Part shown: piece by piece, positions 15,222 through 23,970 of the stretch
Layout: the number at the start of each line of letters is the position of its first letter
Position numbering within the stretch: the first letter of the stretch is position 1
Assembly: GCA_030378005.1 (NCBI GenBank)
Contig: JAUCGF010000123.1
Span: forward strand, 1-40,921
DNA: 40,921 nt
From: Desulfococcaceae bacterium HSG9
GTDB lineage: Bacteria > Desulfobacterota > Desulfobacteria > Desulfobacterales > JAUCGF01
Direction: 5' to 3'
Made by a program: the position numbers and the translations under genes
The notes under the pieces: generated by a model
What the model saw: the letters and a program-made list of their open reading frames with translations, nothing else
Databases searched by the model: none
What the model was told of the DNA's origin: nothing

Positions 15222-15512
15222 CAGAAATAAAACTCCTAGAATATCTGGCCCTTAAATAGGGTACTTTGCATATTAAGATTTATAGTTTATTGGTATCATA
15301 TCGTCAACTATTGATAGCATCCAATTTCGATTTTTTAGATAAGACATGCAATCTGCGAAACTCACGTTCAACTATTCTAAAAAACCAAAACAGCATATAT
15401 ATAGATCATATTATTTATTATCACAAGCATATACTTTAATCTTCTTTATTTTTATTGCATTTTCACTATTTGCAACGCTATCAGATAAATTGTAAGTTGT
15501 ATTTGACACTTA

Positions 15513-17681
15513 TTATTCTTCGTTATTGTCATAATCCATGACAACCGGATACTTTAAAATCAGTTTAACCGCCTGTTTGGCAGTGGCGGCAGCTTCAGGA
15601 AAAACATGAGCAAGTGCCTGAATATGGCGCAAATTATCGGCGCTACGAAAAATCAACATTGCCAGGTCCCCTTCTGCCATCTCGGCGATTGCGAGCGTTT
15701 CTTCCCAACTCTGGCCAGATGCCCACGCATACATAGCGGCGGCAGGACGCATATAAAGCACCCTGATTGCGAAGCCCTGCTTATACATTTTTTGTACAAA
15801 AGGACGTAAGTTTCTTTTAATTTTATAGAAAGCGTCCTCAAGGTTTTCTGGCAAGTGTCCTTGCTCAAATTGAGAGTTCATTTCACGCTCATTGACAAAA
15901 GCGGCAATAATGGCCGATAGAAGCACGGGATCGGACTCCGGAAAAAGGCGTAGGCGAAACCCTTCTGCGATCATCAGCGGCTGATCCACGCGTAATTGAG
16001 ATGTCCATCGTCCATCATCTGTCAAAACACCATCATCCGTCACGAAATACGTTGCTCGCAGAAAATTAAGATGCCGCCTGAAATCATTTTCCAGATATTG
16101 GCGCGTTTCAGCAGATTTTTGTTTAGAAACCGTTGAATGTCTATTTCGCATCATCAGGAAAGCGGCAAAAGAATGCGCTAGGAGGTCTGTAATTTGGTCA
16201 GGTGTGTGTGACAGAAGAAGATTCAGCACCATTGAAAAATTAATCTTTATCTGACTGAATATGGCTGATGGCGGTGCTGTGGAAAGTTCGGCCATAAGAC
16301 GAATATCCATATATTTACCGGGAAGGGCAATGGCAAAGCCTATCCGATCCATTCCCCTTCTTCCGGCACGACCGGTCATCTGGTGAAATTCGGTAGAGGT
16401 TAACGGTAAAAAATCGCGACCGTTAAAACGGTCTGAATTAGACAAAACAATCGTCCTGGCCGGAAAATTCACTCCGGCAGCCACGGTTGAGGTTGCAAAA
16501 ATAGCTTTTAATAACCCCTCCTGCATTAATGTTTCCAACACTAATTTCCAGGCCGGCAATTGTCCGCTATGATGCGCACCCACAGCATTTTCTGCCAAAT
16601 ACTTTAACTGGCGATGTTTATCAAGGTAGGCATTTCCCGAAGTTAACACATCAATTCGATTGTTAAGATTAGCGTGGCGTGTAGGATCTCGCCGCATTTT
16701 ACTCGTACATAAATCCAGTGCATTATCGCAGTCGGCACGCGATTTAAGAAAAAAAATAGCCGGCAAGAGGTTATATTTATCCAGCACACGCAGAATTTTT
16801 CCGAATTGCGGCAGTTTATGCGGCGGTGCCAAAAGGGGAGGCTTGGGCATATTAAGATACGCTTGGACCTTTTTATGCAGTCTTGTTTTCTTTCGGTTAT
16901 GTGAATGCGGCGTAACAAGGGGTAAAATTGTCCCCGACGGATGCAAAAAGAGCGGTTGAAGTGGTACCGGCCGTTTTTTTTCCGCTACGATATGGCATTT
17001 TTTATTGCGTATTTGCGCAAGCCATGCGGCGATTTGATGGGCATTGCCGATTGTTGCCGACAGCATCAGCAGCGGGATACGAGAAGGCAAATAAATCATA
17101 ATTTCTTCCCACACCACGCCGCGGTCTTCATCACCTAAGAAATGCGCTTCATCCAATACAACAAAGTCGGTCTCCAAGATTTCACCACGATGCATCGCAT
17201 CATACAATTGGTTGCGTAAAATTTCAGTCGTACCTATAATAATCGGCGCATCAGGGTTTTCCCTGCGGTCTCCGGTTAAAATTCCAAGATTAGAATCACC
17301 AAAAACGGCGCTGAATTCTGTATATTTCGCATTGGTCAGAGCTTTCAGCGGTGAGGCATACCACGCGCGTCCGCCATTTTCAAAAATGCGAGCGACAGCT
17401 TTGATCGCAACCCAGGTTTTACCCGCACCTGTTGGCGCTGTTACCAGACAGTCACCACTTTCAATGGCGTTCAAGGCTTTAATTTGGAAACGGTCGGGTG
17501 TGAACGGCTTTTTATCAGGTACGCCGATAGTCGCAAACACTTTTTTGAGCGTCGTATCGGCACCGGGTTTCATTTTTAAAATTTTAGCTCTCGTGCCAGA
17601 CTGTCGATAGCCGCCCTTGAAATGTTTGAAATGGCGATTGCCTGTTTTTTTTAAGGGAGCTTTTTTTCGCCAATTTTTCAT
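15513..17681 (-). CDS. Ski2-like superfamily 2 helicase
   Basis: A 722-residue DExH helicase. A basic tail (KNWRKKAPLKKTGNRHFKHF) precedes the Q/I motifs. Walker A is APTGAGKTWVA, motif II is VVLDEAHFLGDEDRG, motif III is LMLSATIG and motif VI is QMTGRAGRRGMD, the Ski2/Mtr4/HelY form. The C-terminal ~250 residues are helical and lack an identifiable extra domain. Such enzymes unwind RNA or DNA; substrate and partners are unknown in this group. Its ATG overlaps the stop of the upstream cooC gene by four bases, so it is translated with a nickel-insertase, an unexplained pairing. The 291-bp spacer downstream (15222-15512) is AT-rich and shows nothing I can support. Confidence 0.88.
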   Translation of the reverse strand: MKNWRKKAPLKKTGNRHFKHFKGGYRQSGTRAKILKMKPGADTTLKKVFATIGVPDKKPFTPDRFQIKALNAIESGDCLVTAPTGAGKTWVAIKAVARIFENGGRAWYASPLKALTNAKYTEFSAVFGDSNLGILTGDRRENPDAPIIIGTTEILRNQLYDAMHRGEILETDFVVLDEAHFLGDEDRGVVWEEIMIYLPSRIPLLMLSATIGNAHQIAAWLAQIRNKKCHIVAEKKRPVPLQPLFLHPSGTILPLVTPHSHNRKKTRLHKKVQAYLNMPKPPLLAPPHKLPQFGKILRVLDKYNLLPAIFFLKSRADCDNALDLCTSKMRRDPTRHANLNNRIDVLTSGNAYLDKHRQLKYLAENAVGAHHSGQLPAWKLVLETLMQEGLLKAIFATSTVAAGVNFPARTIVLSNSDRFNGRDFLPLTSTEFHQMTGRAGRRGMDRIGFAIALPGKYMDIRLMAELSTAPPSAIFSQIKINFSMVLNLLLSHTPDQITDLLAHSFAAFLMMRNRHSTVSKQKSAETRQYLENDFRRHLNFLRATYFVTDDGVLTDDGRWTSQLRVDQPLMIAEGFRLRLFPESDPVLLSAIIAAFVNEREMNSQFEQGHLPENLEDAFYKIKRNLRPFVQKMYKQGFAIRVLYMRPAAAMYAWASGQSWEETLAIAEMAEGDLAMLIFRSADNLRHIQALAHVFPEAAATAKQAVKLILKYPVVMDYDNNEE

Positions 17682-18433
17682 AATTGTGTTATCATGGCTT
17701 TTACCGCTGTCTTAGCAGGTGAATCGGTGTCATAAGATGAAATTCCTTTTAAATCCGCTTCAATCAGGGAATCACTGTAAGGTAAAAATCCGAGCAAATC
17801 AAAATCAGCGAGATGTTTTTTTATAAAAGCCTCGTCACTGGCACCACGGATTTTATTGCCAACAACGGCAATTCGTTGCAAGCCTATTTCGGATGCAAGT
17901 TTTTTTACATGAACCGCAGTGTCAATACTGCGGCGACCCGGTTCCACGACAATAATGAGTTTATCTACAGCCTGTGCGGTTGCCCGGCCAAGATGCTCAA
18001 TACCGGCTTCCATATCCATAACCACAACTTCGTCGCGTGCCAGGACAATATGGGTAATTAACGCTCTTAACAACGTACTTTCCGGACAAATGCAACCCGA
18101 TCCGCCGGTTTTGACACCGCCTAAACGCATTAATTTGATATTGCCAAGCCTGGCCGATAATGCTTCGGGAAGGTCATCTACTTTGGGGTTCAGCTTAAAA
18201 AAACCGCCAATAGTTCCTGGTTGCACCTCAGTGCGTTCAAAAATAAGCTCTTTCATATCCGCAATTGGCGTTATCTTGTTGGCATTAGGAATTCCAATCG
18301 CAGCGGCCAAATTGGCATCAGGATCAGCATCAATCGCCAATACATGTTTATTTTGTGAGTCTAAACTTCGAATTAACAGGGCTGCGAAAGTGGTTTTCCC
18401 CACTCCGCCCTTGCCACTGACTGCCAGTTTCAT
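17678..18433 (-). CDS. cooC: CooC-type nickel-insertase ATPase for CO dehydrogenase
   Basis: A 251-residue ATPase. It has the deviant Walker A GKGGVGKTT at residues 7-15, IDADPDANLAAAIG as switch region, the GSGCICPE motif carrying the CxC nickel ligand pair, and MDMEAGIEHLGR. The sequence is closer to the classical CooC/AcsF pattern than the gene at 9579. CooC inserts nickel into CODH or acetyl-CoA synthase in the cytoplasm, which suggests that the cell uses the Wood-Ljungdahl pathway; the CODH genes are not in the window. GGAG precedes the ATG. It overlaps the helicase gene by four bases and follows the HD-GYP gene by 37 bases. Confidence 0.9.
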   Translation of the reverse strand: MKLAVSGKGGVGKTTFAALLIRSLDSQNKHVLAIDADPDANLAAAIGIPNANKITPIADMKELIFERTEVQPGTIGGFFKLNPKVDDLPEALSARLGNIKLMRLGGVKTGGSGCICPESTLLRALITHIVLARDEVVVMDMEAGIEHLGRATAQAVDKLIIVVEPGRRSIDTAVHVKKLASEIGLQRIAVVGNKIRGASDEAFIKKHLADFDLLGFLPYSDSLIEADLKGISSYDTDSPAKTAVKAMITQL

Positions 18434-18470
18434 TATTTTCTCCTAATTATTTTCAAATGCAGGCTTTCAA

Positions 18471-20069
18471 TTATTTTTTTCCCGGTAAATATAATTTCAG
18501 ACTTCCTTGATGATATACCTTTTTAAACACATTGACAACATCCGGATCAAATTGCAAGCCGGCCTCTTCACTTATTATTTCCACGACCCCATCAGAAGGC
18601 AGCCCTTTACGATAAACACGATCAGACGCCATGGCATCACAAGCATCCGCCACCGCCATTATACGCGCTAAAAAAGGAATGTTATTACGTTGCAAACCAT
18701 CAGGATAGCCTTTGCCGTCAAAACGTTCATGGTGATGTTTGATGATTATCTGTTCGCGCTCCCAAAGTCCGAGCTGTTCGATGATATTGGCACCAGTCAA
18801 TGGGTGTTTTTCAATTTCTAGAATTTCTTCGGATGTTAGCGAACCCTTTTTAAGCAAGATATCATCCCTGACGCCAATTTTACCAATATCGTGAAGTCGT
18901 CCGGCAACATTCAGAATATCCAATTCCTCGCTTGTAAGATTCATCTCCTTACCCAAAACCGTGGATAAGGCCGCTACTCGGATGGAATGTTGCTGCGTAT
19001 ATGAATCACGAGCCTCCAGTGCATTAACCAACGCGTAAAGGGTTGAAAGCAAATTTTCATAGATATTTTCATAAAGCGCCCAATTTTCAATAACATAAGC
19101 GGCTCTTTTTAGCATAAATTTAGTATAGTATAAATCTTTAGGACTAAAAAATTTGTTATCGTTTTTTATTGCGGCGGTCAATAATCCGAACACTTTTTCC
19201 TGAATAGATAAGGGAACGGCTATGAAAGAACATATTCCTGTTGGCAATTGGATTGGCGCGTGATTTTCAGCGACTAACAGCGGTATTCCGTCAGCCGCAA
19301 TGGTCTGCAAGAATTCGTTTAAAACTGAACGTTGTTCATTTCTATCGCTGATATTTTTGGAATCAGATGATGTCGCAGGTTTCGAAATTTTATGCGAAAT
19401 ACTATTATGATGGTCCGCAGGCTGCTTAAAAGCGGACGTTACTTCAAAAGGGTGTTTTGACGCTTCATTTATGATATAAAAACGAGCTTCGGTAGCAGGA
19501 GTTAAAGTAATCGTCATTTCTGTAACCCGCCTGAACACATCACTGCCCGACGATGTCTCAGTCAGATCTGACATAATTCGATTTAAAATGTTCAACTCAT
19601 TAACTTTCAAATGCAATTCCCGATTGAGTTTTTCTAATTTAGCTTTGCTTTCAGCCTCCTTTTTATATAGAATATTTTCAATAAAGAGTTTGCGTTGTTG
19701 AAAAACTCTTTGAATACTTAATTCTATCTGGTCGAACTGAACAGGCTTTACCAGAAAATCAACAACACCGTTCTGAAGCGTCTTAATACTATTAGTAAGA
19801 GATGGAAAGCCTGTCATAATTATGACGGGTATTGTATTGTCAATTTTTCTGATTTGTTCCGCCAGTTCCAATCCGCCCATGTGTGGCATATTAATGTCGG
19901 TTACACAACAGTTAACGGTTTCCCCTTTTATAATAGACAAGGCATCCATACCATTGCTAGCGGTGATGATCCGGTACCTTCCTTTTAGTTTGAAATACTC
20001 GCTTAAAACTTCAAGAAGTGCATCATCGTCGTCAACCAATAATATTGTTTCGATTGTTTCAGGATTCAT
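18471..20069 (-). CDS. Response regulator with GAF and HD-GYP domains (c-di-GMP phosphodiesterase)
   Basis: A 532-residue protein. The receiver domain (1-125) has DDDD near residue 12, acceptor Asp in CVTDINMPHMGG and Lys in FLVKPVQFD. A coiled coil (~130-165) and a GAF-like region (~170-345) follow. The HD-GYP domain (~355-520) has the metal-binding HD in GRLHDIGKIG, the KHHHERFDGKGYPDGL signature and ADACDAMASDR. All expected catalytic residues are present. Such enzymes hydrolyse cyclic di-GMP and typically favour motility over biofilm. Phosphorylation by an unidentified kinase should regulate it. The start is preceded only by a weak AGAG. A small Cys-rich frame lies 20 bases upstream on the same strand. 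Confidence 0.93.
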   Translation of the reverse strand: MNPETIETILLVDDDDALLEVLSEYFKLKGRYRIITASNGMDALSIIKGETVNCCVTDINMPHMGGLELAEQIRKIDNTIPVIIMTGFPSLTNSIKTLQNGVVDFLVKPVQFDQIELSIQRVFQQRKLFIENILYKKEAESKAKLEKLNRELHLKVNELNILNRIMSDLTETSSGSDVFRRVTEMTITLTPATEARFYIINEASKHPFEVTSAFKQPADHHNSISHKISKPATSSDSKNISDRNEQRSVLNEFLQTIAADGIPLLVAENHAPIQLPTGICSFIAVPLSIQEKVFGLLTAAIKNDNKFFSPKDLYYTKFMLKRAAYVIENWALYENIYENLLSTLYALVNALEARDSYTQQHSIRVAALSTVLGKEMNLTSEELDILNVAGRLHDIGKIGVRDDILLKKGSLTSEEILEIEKHPLTGANIIEQLGLWEREQIIIKHHHERFDGKGYPDGLQRNNIPFLARIMAVADACDAMASDRVYRKGLPSDGVVEIISEEAGLQFDPDVVNVFKKVYHQGSLKLYLPGKK

Positions 20070-20402
20070 CTCTGGGCGGTTTCAGTTTTTTATGTCGTAA
20101 TATTATGTCGTAATAGTATCAAATCAATTTGAGCAAAACAATTGACAAATTGCTTTACAGGATAACAATACCGTTCAGCATGAATATTGCAAGTTCCGCA
20201 GTGTCGTTCAGGTTTATGTTTTGAAATTTGGGGCTTATTGGTGCAAAAATCCATTGATGGTATTTTAAGCATCATTCCTGTTTACATACGAAATACAAAA
20301 TGTTATCAGAGCAAGTATATTATTTTGTAACATCGGCTTCAATATTTGTAATAGTATATCATCTTATAAGATTAGTGACAAGCAATTCCAGGATTTATTA
20401 AA
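20070..20402. other. Intergenic region upstream of HD-GYP gene and gspF
   Basis: The 333-bp divergent space contains a possible small Cys-rich gene on the minus strand (20090-20275), a duplicated TATGTCGTAATA motif (about 20091-20116) and AT-rich sequence before gspF. No promoter of convincing quality could be assigned. Confidence 0.5.
20090..20275 (-). CDS. Possible small Cys-rich (zinc-binding) protein
   Basis: A 61-residue frame with five cysteines and the pattern ERHCGTCNIHAERYCYPV followed by KQFVNC, which looks like a small zinc-binding module (CxxC plus His and Cys). It is on the same strand and only 20 bases upstream of the HD-GYP response regulator, so it could be the first gene of that operon. 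AGGA lies close to either of two adjacent ATGs (20275, 20272), with short spacing. I do not recognise the family. The main alternative is a chance frame in AT-rich spacer; the non-random Cys/His arrangement favours a real gene. Confidence 0.4.
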   Translation of the reverse strand: MMLKIPSMDFCTNKPQISKHKPERHCGTCNIHAERYCYPVKQFVNCFAQIDLILLRHNITT

Positions 20403-21629
20403 ATGCCTGTTTTTAAATACACCGCCCTAGATTTAAAAGGTAAAACAGCGGCAGGAATTATTGATGCTGACAGCTCTTTGGTAGCTCGTCAAAAGTTGCG
20501 GCAGTCTGATATTTTTCCGGTGTCAATCAATGAAGTCAAAGGAAGCACGACATCCAAAAGTACAGGTTATTCATCATTCACACAGCGTTTTACCAAGATC
20601 AGGGCATCCGAAATTGCGATGATGACCCGACAGTTGGCTACGCTTGTAAATGCCGGCTTTCAGCTTGTTGCCGCGATGGATTCACTATTGACTCAGACCA
20701 AATCAGCCGCTTTCAAAACGGTATTAGCCCGGATTAAAGATTCAATTGTTGAAGGCAACAGTTTTGCTGCGTCCTTGAGTCAGCATCCCAATCTTTTTTC
20801 AACGTTGTATCTTAACATGGTGCGAGCCGGTGAATCATCTGGCACTCTTGAAATTGTGTTGGAGCGGCTTGCAGATATGGCCGAAAAGCAACAAGCGCTA
20901 AAACGCCGTATCCAATCCGCTTTAGCCTATCCTTTGCTGATGTCCGCCATCGGTACACTGGTGTTGTTTTTCTTATTAACGGTAATTGTTCCCACAATTA
21001 CCGGAATTTTTGAAGACATGAATCAAGTGCTTCCCGGCCCCACCCGTTTTCTTATCAGCATCAGCGTTTTTTTTAAAGATTGGTGGTGGGTTTTGTTAAT
21101 CGTGCTAATCGGTATGGTACTTATCGGGCGCAGTTTAAAAAAAACGATTAAAGGGCGCTATTTATGGGATAAAACCAAACTTTTTTTACCCGGTGTCGGA
21201 ACAATAACCACTAAGCTGGCCGTAGCGCGTTTTGCCCGCACTCTGGGATCGCTGCTTGAAAACGGCGTTACAATGTTAACTGCTTTGGATATTGTTAAAA
21301 ATATCTCTGACAATGTACTGATTGCCGATGTGATTGACCAAGCCGTTAAATCTGTCGGACAGGGGCAAAGTGTGGCCACAGCACTAAATGACGGCCAGAT
21401 TTTCCCCGATCTTTTTATTCAAATGGTGCATGTCGGAGAACAAAGCGGTGAACTGGAAGAGATGCTATCTAAAATAGCAGATATTTTTGAAAATGAAGCC
21501 GAATCAACGATTATGAGCGTCACATCTCTATTGGAGCCGTTGATGATTCTGGTGATGGGCGTTGTTGTTGGATTTATCGTCTTATCAATCTGCCTGCCAA
21601 TTTTTGAAATGAATCAGCTTGTTCGATAA
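20403..21629 (+). CDS. gspF: GspF/PilC-type inner-membrane platform protein
   Basis: A 408-residue type II secretion or type IV pilus platform protein. It begins MPVFKYTALDLKGKTAAGII, typical of GspF. Two T2SS-F domains (~70-195 and ~270-395) each contain the LxxGxxLxxAL-type segment and the GExSGxLExxL motif (AGESSGTLEIVLERL and VGEQSGELEEMLSKI). Three membrane segments lie near 170-200, 218-240 and 370-400. The protein sits in the inner membrane and couples the ATPase to pseudopilus or pilus assembly. It stands alone here: no gspE, gspG or pil genes adjoin it, so secretion versus pilus function cannot be assigned from context. Confidence 0.92.
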   Translation: MPVFKYTALDLKGKTAAGIIDADSSLVARQKLRQSDIFPVSINEVKGSTTSKSTGYSSFTQRFTKIRASEIAMMTRQLATLVNAGFQLVAAMDSLLTQTKSAAFKTVLARIKDSIVEGNSFAASLSQHPNLFSTLYLNMVRAGESSGTLEIVLERLADMAEKQQALKRRIQSALAYPLLMSAIGTLVLFFLLTVIVPTITGIFEDMNQVLPGPTRFLISISVFFKDWWWVLLIVLIGMVLIGRSLKKTIKGRYLWDKTKLFLPGVGTITTKLAVARFARTLGSLLENGVTMLTALDIVKNISDNVLIADVIDQAVKSVGQGQSVATALNDGQIFPDLFIQMVHVGEQSGELEEMLSKIADIFENEAESTIMSVTSLLEPLMILVMGVVVGFIVLSICLPIFEMNQLVR

Positions 21630-21642
21630 AAAGTACCTGAAG

Positions 21643-21697
21643 TTTTAAGTGAAAAGTGCCTGAAATTACGGAAAATTTTAAAATTTTTCACTTAAAA
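21643..21697. terminator. Inverted repeat between convergent gspF and purH
   Basis: TTTTAAGTGAAAA (21643-21655) is perfectly complementary to TTTTCACTTAAAA (21685-21697) across a 29-base loop. It lies between the stop codons of convergent genes and could terminate both. The arms also fall into the 7-bp-period motif seen elsewhere, so the palindrome may be partly a by-product of two opposed heptad tracts. Confidence 0.4.
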
Positions 21698-21712
21698 TTT
21701 AACACTTTCGAC

Positions 21713-22963
21713 TTAATGTTTAAAACTCCGTTGCCCAGTGTAAACCATAGTTACGCCCGCTTCGTTGCAAGCTTCAATGGATTGGTAGTCATTATTTGAA
21801 CCGCCGGGTTGAATAATCGCCGAGATACCTTCCTTAATGCCCACATCCACACCATCTCTGAAAGGGAAAAAAGCATCGCTGACCATGGAAGCACCGATCA
21901 GACCGCCGTTGACATTGGCGATTAGGTTATCAATTTCCTGCAACAAATCAACATCTCTCATGTCATTATAACTGATGCCGTGTTTTTCAAAACAGATACG
22001 GTCCGCCAGTTTGCGATAGGCTTTATCTCTGGCTATTTCGGCAACACCAACACGATCCTGTTCCCCGGTACCGATTCCCACTGTCACCATATCTTTAACG
22101 TAAATCACCGAATTGGAACTGATTCCTGACTCGACCAACCAACCGAACAGCAGATCATTATATTCATTGTTTAACGGTTTTCGGACAATTTTGTACGCTT
22201 TGCCCTGATATTCACAGGCAGCCAATTTTAATTCCGCTTTTGTACGTGTTTTCGGAGTAAAAGACCACTGGGCGATAACACCCCCATCAATCAGACTTTT
22301 AAATTCAACACAACGTTGTCCGACAAAATTTTGCAGACGATTGATATTATCAATTCGGATAACACGTAAATTTTTCCGACGCGCTAAAACAGCCATGACA
22401 CCTTCTTCATATTCAGGTGCTACAACGACTTCAGCGTACTGTTCGCTGATCGCTTCAGCAGTTGTCAGATCAGCCGCCTGATTCAAAGCGATACATCCGC
22501 CAAATGCAGCTACACGATCAGCCATGTAGGCTTTATGATAAGCGTCAGCCAATGAATCAGATTGTGCCACACCGCAAGGGTTGTTATGCTTTACGATAAC
22601 CGCACACGGTTTGTTTGTAAAATACCTAAGAATATTCAGCGCGTTGTCTGCATCCGTCAAGTTGGTTTTGCCAGGATGTTTCCCGGATTGCAACAGTTCG
22701 ATATCTGAGGCAAGATATTGTCCGGGTTGTATCGTTGCAGTTTCCCCTAACACTAAATTTCCATTGACCAGTTGATATAAAGCGGCTTCTTGCCCCGGAT
22801 TTTCACCATAGCGTAAACCTTTTTCGACGTTATCAATGGCCCAGGTCATTTTATCATAAAAAAGCGTTTGTCGATTATCATCGTCAACAAAGCTGATTTC
22901 CATACGCGGCGGGAAATGATCATCCATTATTGTTTTATACATCTGTTTTAAATCTTCAGCCAT
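21713..22963 (-). CDS. purH: AICAR transformylase (C-terminal half of PurH as a separate protein)
   Basis: A 416-residue protein equal to the formyltransferase half of bifunctional PurH. It contains LRYGENPGQEAALY, the catalytic Lys-His pair in VKHNNPCGVA, AAFGGCIALN, and the C-terminal DAFFPFRDGVD and IQPGGSNNDY. It formylates AICAR with 10-formyl-tetrahydrofolate in the penultimate step of IMP synthesis. It has its own ribosome binding site (AAAGGA seven bases before ATG) and about 15 N-terminal residues not needed in the fused form. The upstream gene encodes the cyclohydrolase half in the same reading frame, separated by two in-frame stops and eight codons. A stable split protein pair is more likely than a mutation. 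Confidence 0.95.
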   Translation of the reverse strand: MAEDLKQMYKTIMDDHFPPRMEISFVDDDNRQTLFYDKMTWAIDNVEKGLRYGENPGQEAALYQLVNGNLVLGETATIQPGQYLASDIELLQSGKHPGKTNLTDADNALNILRYFTNKPCAVIVKHNNPCGVAQSDSLADAYHKAYMADRVAAFGGCIALNQAADLTTAEAISEQYAEVVVAPEYEEGVMAVLARRKNLRVIRIDNINRLQNFVGQRCVEFKSLIDGGVIAQWSFTPKTRTKAELKLAACEYQGKAYKIVRKPLNNEYNDLLFGWLVESGISSNSVIYVKDMVTVGIGTGEQDRVGVAEIARDKAYRKLADRICFEKHGISYNDMRDVDLLQEIDNLIANVNGGLIGASMVSDAFFPFRDGVDVGIKEGISAIIQPGGSNNDYQSIEACNEAGVTMVYTGQRSFKH

Positions 22964-22987
22964 AGCGGTTTCCTTTTAGCTTATAGG

Positions 22988-23665
22988 TTAATTTCCGTAG
23001 CATTGTCTGACATTTTTGTATGATTGGGATGATAGAAAATCAGCAATGGTACGGTCATACTCGGCTGTGTGGGCAAAAGCTTTTTGCGCCAGACGATACC
23101 GCATCTTCAGTGAAAGCATGCCATCGTGTTGACGCATTTCGGCAATGATTTCGGAATAGTCGGAAGGATCAACAACAGAACCCACCCGGATATAATTCTT
23201 TGCGGAAGCCCTGATCATGCAGGGGCCTCCAATATCGATATTTCCACGCGCGTCTTCAACCGTTACGCCTGATTTGGCAATCGTCTCTTTAAACGGATAA
23301 AGATTTACCACGACCATATCAATCGTTACGGCGTCAGTACGTTTTAAATCATTCTGATGCGCCTCATTATACGTTTCCGTTAAAAGGCCCAGATAAATTT
23401 TAAAATCAAGTGTTTTTACGAGTCCGCCTTGAGTTTCCGGTTGCCCGGTATAATCGGAAACTTGAGTTAAGCATCCGGCCGCCTGATCACCTAAAATCGC
23501 TTTGATTTTTTGAAAAGTTCCACCTGTTGAAAAAATTTTGATCTGCGAATTACTATTTAAAAGCGCCGGTACAAATTTATCCAAACCGCTTTTATCAGAA
23601 ACACTGATAAGCAGATGCCTTACTTTAACAAAATCATCAATTTTGTTTACGATATTGATACTCAT
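22988..23665 (-). CDS. purH: IMP cyclohydrolase (N-terminal half of PurH as a separate protein)
   Basis: A 225-residue MGS-like domain protein. It has RHLLISVSDKSGL, FSTGGTFQKIK, DYTGQPETQGGLVKTLDFKI, VVNLYPF and NIDIGGPCMIRASAKN, all hallmarks of IMP cyclohydrolase. It closes the purine ring to form IMP in the last step of the pathway. The start at 23665 fits the family length better; an ATG at 23695 would add ten residues and cannot be excluded. It forms a two-gene unit with the transformylase 24 bases downstream. It follows tRNA-Leu and a strong terminator, so it probably has its own promoter in 23666-23742. Confidence 0.92.
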   Translation of the reverse strand: MSINIVNKIDDFVKVRHLLISVSDKSGLDKFVPALLNSNSQIKIFSTGGTFQKIKAILGDQAAGCLTQVSDYTGQPETQGGLVKTLDFKIYLGLLTETYNEAHQNDLKRTDAVTIDMVVVNLYPFKETIAKSGVTVEDARGNIDIGGPCMIRASAKNYIRVGSVVDPSDYSEIIAEMRQHDGMLSLKMRYRLAQKAFAHTAEYDRTIADFLSSQSYKNVRQCYGN

Positions 23666-23742
23666 AGTAGTAACTTTCACCTCTATAAATTTCATCTTGT
23701 TCCAATGCTCTGGCGTTGAAACAAAAAAGGCATTATAAAAAT

Positions 23743-23774
23743 AAAGCCCGTAACCAATCAGAATTACGGGCTTT
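23743..23774 (-). terminator. Intrinsic terminator after tRNA-Leu
   Basis: AAAGCCCGTAA (23743-23753) and TTACGGGCTTT (23764-23774) form a perfect 11-bp stem with a ten-base loop. On the minus strand the stem is followed by a T-rich tract (TTTATTTTTATAA). It lies about ten bases downstream of the tRNA 3' end and should end the tRNA transcript before purH. Confidence 0.9.
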
Positions 23775-23784
23775 AATATGAATA

Positions 23785-23870
23785 TGGTGCCGAAGGCCGG
23801 ACTTGAACCGGCACGAGTTTCCCCACTACCCCCTCAAGATAGCGTGTCTACCAAATTCCACCACTTCGGC
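23785..23870 (-). tRNA. tRNA-Leu (anticodon GAG)
   Basis: On the minus strand the acceptor stem GCCGAAG pairs with CTTCGGC and is followed by an encoded ACCA end. The anticodon stem CTATC/GGTAG closes the loop TTGAGGG, giving anticodon GAG, which reads CUC and CUU Leu codons. The D arm (GGTAGACAC), a long variable arm typical of class II tRNA-Leu, and the T arm (GCCGGTTCAAGTCCGGC) are all present. It lies 100 bases downstream of secG, a common position in this bacterial group. Confidence 0.97.
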
Positions 23871-23970
23871 ATGACTACAAAAAAATGTTTTAGAATTCTG
23901 ACGATTTCACTTGCATCTGCTTAATATCATAAACTAACATCGGCAAGTTTTTTTGTCAGCATGTCATCAA

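Noticed and set aside
20140..20170. TTGACA with ACAATA 17 bases downstream as a sigma-70 promoter for gspF
   Set aside because: The -10 match is poor and the distance to gspF is over 230 bases; the spacer also overlaps a possible minus-strand gene.
21713..23665. purH as a single frameshifted or nonsense pseudogene
   Set aside because: Two in-frame stops, an independent ribosome binding site and complete halves argue for two functional genes.
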